Below are positions 58,601 through 64,000 of a stretch of 64,000 bases of DNA, piece by piece. Position 1 is the first letter of the stretch. Each line of letters opens with the position of its first letter. This DNA comes from Chlorophyllum brunneum. Lineage: Eukaryota > Basidiomycota > Agaricomycetes > Agaricales > Agaricaceae. A program made the position numbers and the translations under genes. A model generated the notes under the pieces. The model saw nothing but the letters and a program-made list of their open reading frames with translations, was not told the origin of the DNA and did not search any database. The DNA lies in the NCBI GenBank assembly GCA_963576785.1, contig OY756141.1, positions 1,178,001 to 1,242,000 on the forward strand, in the 5' to 3' direction.

Positions 58601-59272
58601 AAGGTACGTCACGTCGTCCTCTTGATTCCCCATAGTTTGATAATAACTTCCTCTGATTTTTCCAGAGCTAAGGCACGTGCTATTCCCGCCACTATGGAAT
58701 CCGCCGACACGCGTGTCATTCGAGTCCTGCAAACAGCAGCTCAGCGTGTTACGCAAGAAGCCGAATCCCAATTGGTGTCGGCTTCGCCTCCGAAGAACAA
58801 CTTGCAAGACCTCGTCAAGCAAAAGCATGTTCTTGATCAGACTGTGGATGCGTACGATAAAGCATTATCTGGTCACGGCCGTAACGAAGGAAACATCTTG
58901 GCGGTTGCTGCTCAAAATGTTGTGGTCCAGGCTGCGCATAAAGTATACGCAGACCGTGGTGGTGGTATCCCACCTCCTCAGGGCGAGGCCGCTATCCAAA
59001 GTGTCACTGTTGGAGAGTTGACGGAAGTTACTCAAGACGCGATCGCAAAAGCAGTCAAAAGGAACGGAACCGCTTCTACCGAAGTCGATATCGTCGTGAC
59101 TGCAGCCGGTATCATTAAATCAGAATCCGACGCTGCGGTTGTTCAGGCAGGAGTTCAGCCTATTCCACAACAAATCCGTTCTTTATCTACGGGAACTCTA
59201 CCAACTAGGATGAACCCATCACTGATCAACAGCTATCCTATTAATCTCTCGCCTCTTCCCGAGTATTCTTAA
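55625..59272 (+). CDS. large conserved-looking protein of unknown function, probably nuclear
   Basis: I do not recognise a named family. Residues 1-600 are Ser/Pro-rich and disordered, with QIAQTAESAGYALCNHDDAS, a basic KRCAAEMDEGRSVKALKREP (possible NLS) and acidic PDGDDDGHDSDGSDSQ. Then a well-structured part begins: VPVEYRGEVDRIFFEYLNKI, QTLMAKKMQRLDESPDFRPF and IPMKKIRNYLWRQPHILRFN. It continues KSKGNHIWNIEAKKTG, GLRWSWTPRIWDPQASWQN and VTVNAKFVIEGQEGHLSHTF, a beta-rich segment. The C-terminal part is helical (TRVIRVLQTAAQRVTQEAES) and ends INLSPLPEYS. About seven introns, all with clear phase. High codon regularity and splice consistency argue it is real. DNA-binding or transcription-related function is a guess. 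Confidence 0.75.
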
Positions 59273-59560
59273 TTTTCTTGGCAGCGTTAAACCTTTAAAC
59301 ACTCTATTTTCATCTCCCTGGACTTTTTGGACTTCTTTCACTTTGGTTGTATGTGTCTTCTCTTCAATTTTGGGTGTGCTGTTTCAAGGCTCGAAGTGTA
59401 CTCTTCCACTCTTTCACTCTTCCACTTATTGGTTTATGCATGGGACACTGCTCTGTGATTTGTTATCTTGCATCGCTTCTCTGTGAACTTAGACCTTCCA
59501 CATTTCTGTTTTCACGTTTCCTAGGGCTCTTTCTTTTTGGGGATTTTGTAGTCTTATTAC
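59273..59560. other. convergent 3' region
   Basis: Holds the 3' untranslated ends of the unknown nuclear protein (plus) and the USP48-like gene (minus). T-rich on the plus strand; no coding exon identified. Confidence 0.5.
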
Positions 59561-62500
59561 TCATACGAAGGGTGTATCGCATACATTACATGCAACCGCA
59601 TCATACGCATTTATCAGCGTGCATACTACGCAAATCTTCTCGGTCGGCATCGGTGAAAGGCCGTGCGGTGTATCCTCGCGTGAATCAAAGGACTGTTCTC
59701 TACCAGGTTCGTGCTCACCAACTCCATCTGATAAAACTGTCCCCCCAAACCCTCGCTCGGTTTCTCTCCGCTGCTTCTTAACCGGTCGTTCCTCAAAATC
59801 ACTATCAACCTCATGGATTTCATCTTCCTCCTGTAAGTCCAGCGTCTCGTTGGCAAACATCCGCAGGTCCTCCAGCGTCGCATCATTATCCTGTAGTTCC
59901 TGCCCCCGGAAGAAGAGCCTCTGACAGATTGTGGGTATTTTCAAGCTTTCCTGAATCTGTCAGCCACAAAATTGTGAGTTCCCAAGCACCCGCTCATAGA
60001 CCATAAAAGCACTTGCCTTCACTTTGACATCTTTAACCGTTGTCTTCTTCGTAACCGCAAATCTCCGCTTTTCATTGTCGCGTGCTTGACGAAGTCGCTT
60101 CGATTGACGTGTTCCATTTTTATTTGAATATGTGGCAATGGGCCGCCGGTTTGGGAATGTTTCTGTGGCTTTTCTACGAAGAAGCTGTACCAATATATCC
60201 GTGCTCACCCACTCGGTTTTCCTGAGTCATTTATGCTCATTTAACGCATGGATCAAGATATGATACGATACAACTCACCTCTTAAGGCGACATCCCTCAC
60301 AGACAGGAATATCAGGTTCGTAAAGTCTGTCATCACTGTTCTGTGCTGCCTTCCTTAGACCAATGCATGGTCCACTGTCATACCTAAAAGAGGAAGAATT
60401 GCCCGCCATGTGGGGTTGGATGAATGGAAGCTCACATCTTTTGTAAAACCTCCCAGTCACATCGACGGATGATGGTGACCGTCATGTGCATGTCTGAAGG
60501 ATGATTGGGATCGAGCGCAAGTAACCCATGCTCGCACAGGGATGAGGAATTATTAAGTTTATTGGGTCGAGACTGATCCGCCGGGCTATTAACCCATAAA
60601 AACCAGGCCTTGAAAAAGTCGGTGGGTATAATTGTGAAGGAGTCATCTTCGTCAGTGAATGGTGTCTCCTCAAACATAGTTTTAAGCAGTGCCTAAAATA
60701 ATTAAACTCAGTGGTACCCCTCGAGTATGAATTAAATGACACACCTTTTCCTCCTCTGCACGCTGTCTCAATTCTCGTTTGTCTTCTTTGGAGATATGAA
60801 GTATCGCATCGCATATAGCGCAAGGCTCTACGTTGCCATGTATTAATTCCCAGGAGGGAAATAACCTCTTCAAAAGGCGAGCTCCCTGGGACGCGTCGAG
60901 CAATCAGATGGCAGGAATCGGATATCAGGGCAGATCGTCTACCTGTTCGGGTATCTTTCGTCGGTTCAGGTTATTCAAAGCCAATGTACCATGTTCACAC
61001 CAGACATCGCTTCGATAGTCAGGTGAGTCAGGGGCTGGGTCATCTTCTGATGGTTTATGCATCTTCGGTTTCAAAAGTCTCCAGTCTGCAAGGATATGAT
61101 TAGCGCTTTGTCAACGAAAGCACCTTTTACTACCTTTAAGCCATTTCCTGGATATCCATAACCCCGGGGTATCCTCTTCCACTTCGGACATCTGGTCGAA
61201 CTCTTTCACTAGCTTGGGATGTTCAACGCTGTAAAGTCGTTCTATTCAAGGCAGTGAGTTTGGGTCTAAGTAGAGTAATCACGCCGAATACCCTCGAATT
61301 CCGCGAGTACACATTCCCGGCATACATCTCGCGGCGAAAGTAGGGGTTCATTTCGACATCCCGTCAACTCCACCATCTTCTGGTAGGCAACCTACATGAA
61401 ACCATTATTGCAAAGAACTCATGCTAGATGCCTCGAAAACAACTTGCCCGTCTAATGCGCTTCATGCTCTTTGCTTTTGCAGGGTCCAGCATTTGGTGTT
61501 TGCACAAGATACCGTCATCTCCGGTGGCCAGTGGACCCTCCTTATTTACTTCTTCTACCAGCTTACCTTCCGTTTCGGATTGGGTTCCGCCTGACACTAA
61601 CTTAGCCAAGCGCATACAGTCCTGGGCCAACCAATCTTGTAACCACTTCCGGGCCAGGACGACACAGTCCTAAGGAAGATGAGAACTGAGGATTTTCTTC
61701 CAATAAGGCAACTCACGTCGCCAGTGGATGTCGGATTCCACGTTCGGTATACGTCCGTGACTTGCCGGCGGACTGACACAAATTGCTCTCCAATGGATTC
61801 CTCCCTGTTGAGTTGAATTGTGTAATTGGACACGACCACAAATCAAGCGAGTATTCTCACTTTTGGATGAACGAATTGCACTCCTCTTTATACTCTTTGT
61901 TCAGGGTATGAATAATTTCCATTGCTTGCTCAGGTGGTACTGGAGTGTCAGTGATTTGATTTTGGTCGCTTCGGCGTGTATATATAAGCATATATGCGTC
62001 TCTGGATGAGATGGTCCTGCGAGAATGGTGAATCAATCGATGATTGCCTTGGAGTACTCTTCAGCTCACCTCGACTGTGTAATACTCGGTTGGCTAGTGG
62101 ATAATGACATGAGATAAAGGTCCGAAAGGAGCAGAAGTAGACGCTCTTTACCTAGCCTCTATTTCATCCTCGCTGACAACCCTGTGCTTTCTCTTCGCGG
62201 GACGTTTGGTTTGACCAGTACTAGGGGTTTGTCAATTCAGAAATGACATGATAGTATACTCAACTCACCCGGGAGGCTCGTCCTCGTCGATCACGATGGT
62301 TGAGTCTTTGGGATTTTTCTTATCCCCGAGCGCCTTTAAATTTGTCACGACTTCATCGTTGAATTGGAACCATGATCGCCTCCTGAGCGTAAAACCATCA
62401 GTTACGTTCTAGGGCTAGCAACAACACCCACTCAGTGTCATATACTTGCGCTTCATAGTGACCATGATATGCACTGGCTCCTTTATGCAAGAGAATGCCC

Positions 62501-64000
62501 ACCAGGTCGTAAATATTCGGCTCCCGTTCCCGGTGACTGCTTTCCCCATCATCCTTCAGGAACTGGCTCATATCGAGAGTGGTAGGGAATGAGATGGTAT
62601 ATTTAGACTTTCTCCTTTCCATCGTAGAAAAGTCATATACGAAACGAAGCAGGGAAAAGTGCAGTGTTGGTGGAAGCTTGCTCAACCGAGTATACCTGAT
62701 TGCATCTCGTAGCTCATTGCATTGCGGGCAACGGTACCTGAAACCTACGTGAGCTCGCCTACGTTCGACAAACGTCAGCGCGCTTACTGGTTGTCACCTG
62801 TGAGTTGTTCTTCCTGTAGCATAGTCGATAAGCAATTTTCGAGTTTGGAGTTGCTCTGTAAGAGGCTATTAGCTTGTAAAGAAATTAACGACGAATTGCC
62901 ATACATCAAATCTGGTCTCTATCTCCAGGAAGTCCGCTGACTTTTCTGAACGGTAGCGGCATGTACTGCAAGTGGTACCATATAGTTGTGTTCCTTGAAA
63001 CTAGGGGAGCTAAAGCAAGGAAAGAAAACTGAGCGTACTCGTCGACAAACCTGATTCGAAACTAGTGAGTGTAGCTCTGACATAGATTGCTTCCTGAACT
63101 CGGTGTCCAGATGCGACATAAAAAGCTTTGAAAACCTATTACATTATGTTGGTGTGTGGCCATATCAGAAACACGAGAGCCTTACTCCTGAGCATCTTGC
63201 TGCTCTGCTGCTCGCAGCTGCAGACTCTCCACCAACGGTGCCGGATTGAAGACTTTACGTGAGCTCTCTTGTAGGGCTGCAAAGGTGACTTGCAATTGGA
63301 AAAGAGGAGAGTCCTGATCCCATTGAGACGAGACGCACCAACAAAAGCCAAGGGTTCATACCTTTGTTTGTTGAAGTGCACACTGGTAGACTGCCCTGCG
63401 AAATGCTAAATTGCGGAACCAGACCTAAGTCGTGTAAAGTGTTTATTTTCAAATGTAGCCTAAGTCAGACGGATTTGCGTACCTGGAGGGAAGCGTTGGC
63501 GTAACAGGTAGCGCCCAAATTCTAGTTGATGAAGGTTACGACTGTGAAAGTGGCCATATTTGATTACAAAAACATACATACCATCAGTCCTACAGGAAGA
63601 TCTGGTTCTCTGCTGTCTTGAGTGGGGTTACATCCAATTGTTGCCACTTTCAGAAACATGGACAAGGCATTATCTAGGTGGCACTGGAGTGAACGTGTCT
63701 GGCTGCAGGCAATCAATGGAAACGTACCTTCATCCTCCCACTTGTCCTGACCAAGGTAATTCAGACAATTTGGGTTATCTTTACAGCTTTTCTTTGTACA
63801 TTTATCCCCTTCGTCGTCGGAGATAACAATTATATTATCTTCCCCCGTCCCAGATTCTTTGTCCATTGCTGGTGTTTGACGCAACTGGGATACTCCGTAC
63901 TTGTTCACGCAGAATGGGTAGTTCGTAGAAAACCCACAAGCCGTTAAACAGTGTTCTGTTGATATATCTGCTGCCCGGGAAACTTCAGAGCCAACCCAAG
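59561..64000 (-). CDS. USP48-type ubiquitin hydrolase, 5' end outside window
   Basis: Deubiquitinase of peptidase family C19, closest in order to human USP48. The upstream exon has SCKDNPNCLNYLGQDKWEDE, as in USP48. Cys box: GLMNLGATCYANASLQ; Gln/Asp box: LRAAEQQDAQEFSKLFMSHL; His box: GASAYHGHYEAQVYDTE; Asn/Asp box: SWFQFNDEVVTNL. A zinc-ribbon pair CRY/CPQCNEL lies between. Three DUSP-like parts follow, e.g. CAICDAILHISKEDKRELRQ and FFKAWFLWVNSPADQSRPNK, then a ubiquitin-like fold TICQRLFFRGQELQDNDATL. It ends with a zinc-finger stretch ICVVCTLINAYDAVACNVC. More than fifteen introns. The open frame continues to base 64000, so the start is beyond the window. Confidence 0.9.

Noticed and set aside
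8621..64000. UBA3, Gid4, the Zip3-like RING and USP48 as a ubiquitin-type gene cluster
   Set aside because: They act in unrelated pathways and are separated by tens of kilobases; such frequency is expected by chance.

Overview
This is a gene-dense stretch of nuclear DNA from a filamentous basidiomycete fungus, most likely an Agaricomycete. The evidence is short GT..AG introns (about 45-70 nt) breaking nearly every gene, very short spacers, intron-bearing tRNA genes, and fungal versions of eukaryotic housekeeping proteins (Ypt6, Tap42, Rcl1, Gid4, Bcs1, Sws2). There is no bacterial, viral, CRISPR or transposon signature. I read 32 protein-coding loci that I consider real, one decayed gene and five tRNA genes. 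Exon joins were deduced by eye, so exon edges may be off by a few codons. The first gene (MTHFR) and the last (USP48-like) run off the window.

Layout: 1-8.5 kb holds MTHFR (partial), Rab6/Ypt6, Tap42, OGG1 and Npr2. 8.6-14.3 kb holds the NEDD8 E1 Uba3, Rcl1, siroheme synthase Met8 and the spliceosomal Slt11/RBM22. 14.7-21.6 kb holds a YeeE/YedE sulfur transporter, a DUF726 hydrolase, an LEA-2 membrane protein and a Zip3/HEI10-like meiotic RING protein. 21.7-35.4 kb holds a large JmjC protein, casein kinase 1, a Baeyer-Villiger-type monooxygenase, Gid4 and a DHA2 MFS transporter. 36-42.7 kb holds Ran, an unknown protein, FRG1, ribosomal uL24 and V-ATPase subunit D. 42.7-45.2 kb is a tRNA island (Phe, Ser, Ser, Ser, Phe) enclosing a methyltransferase gene. 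45.2-51.2 kb holds XAP5, mitochondrial uS13m, Bet3, Bud23 and Bcs1. 51.3-53.0 kb is a decayed DnaJ/ankyrin gene. 53.4-64 kb holds Luc7, a large unknown probably nuclear protein and the USP48-type deubiquitinase.

Most genes are unrelated neighbours, as is usual in fungi. Loose functional themes are sulfur/methionine metabolism (MTHFR, Met8, YeeE/YedE), TORC1 signalling (Tap42, Npr2), splicing (Slt11, Luc7, XAP5) and ribosome production (Rcl1, Bud23, uL24, uS13m). No clear new multi-gene system is visible. The most unusual items are the tRNA island, the J-domain relic, several uncommon domain combinations (USP48 with a zinc finger, Gid4 with cysteine pairs, JmjC with two Cys clusters) and two large proteins of unknown function.
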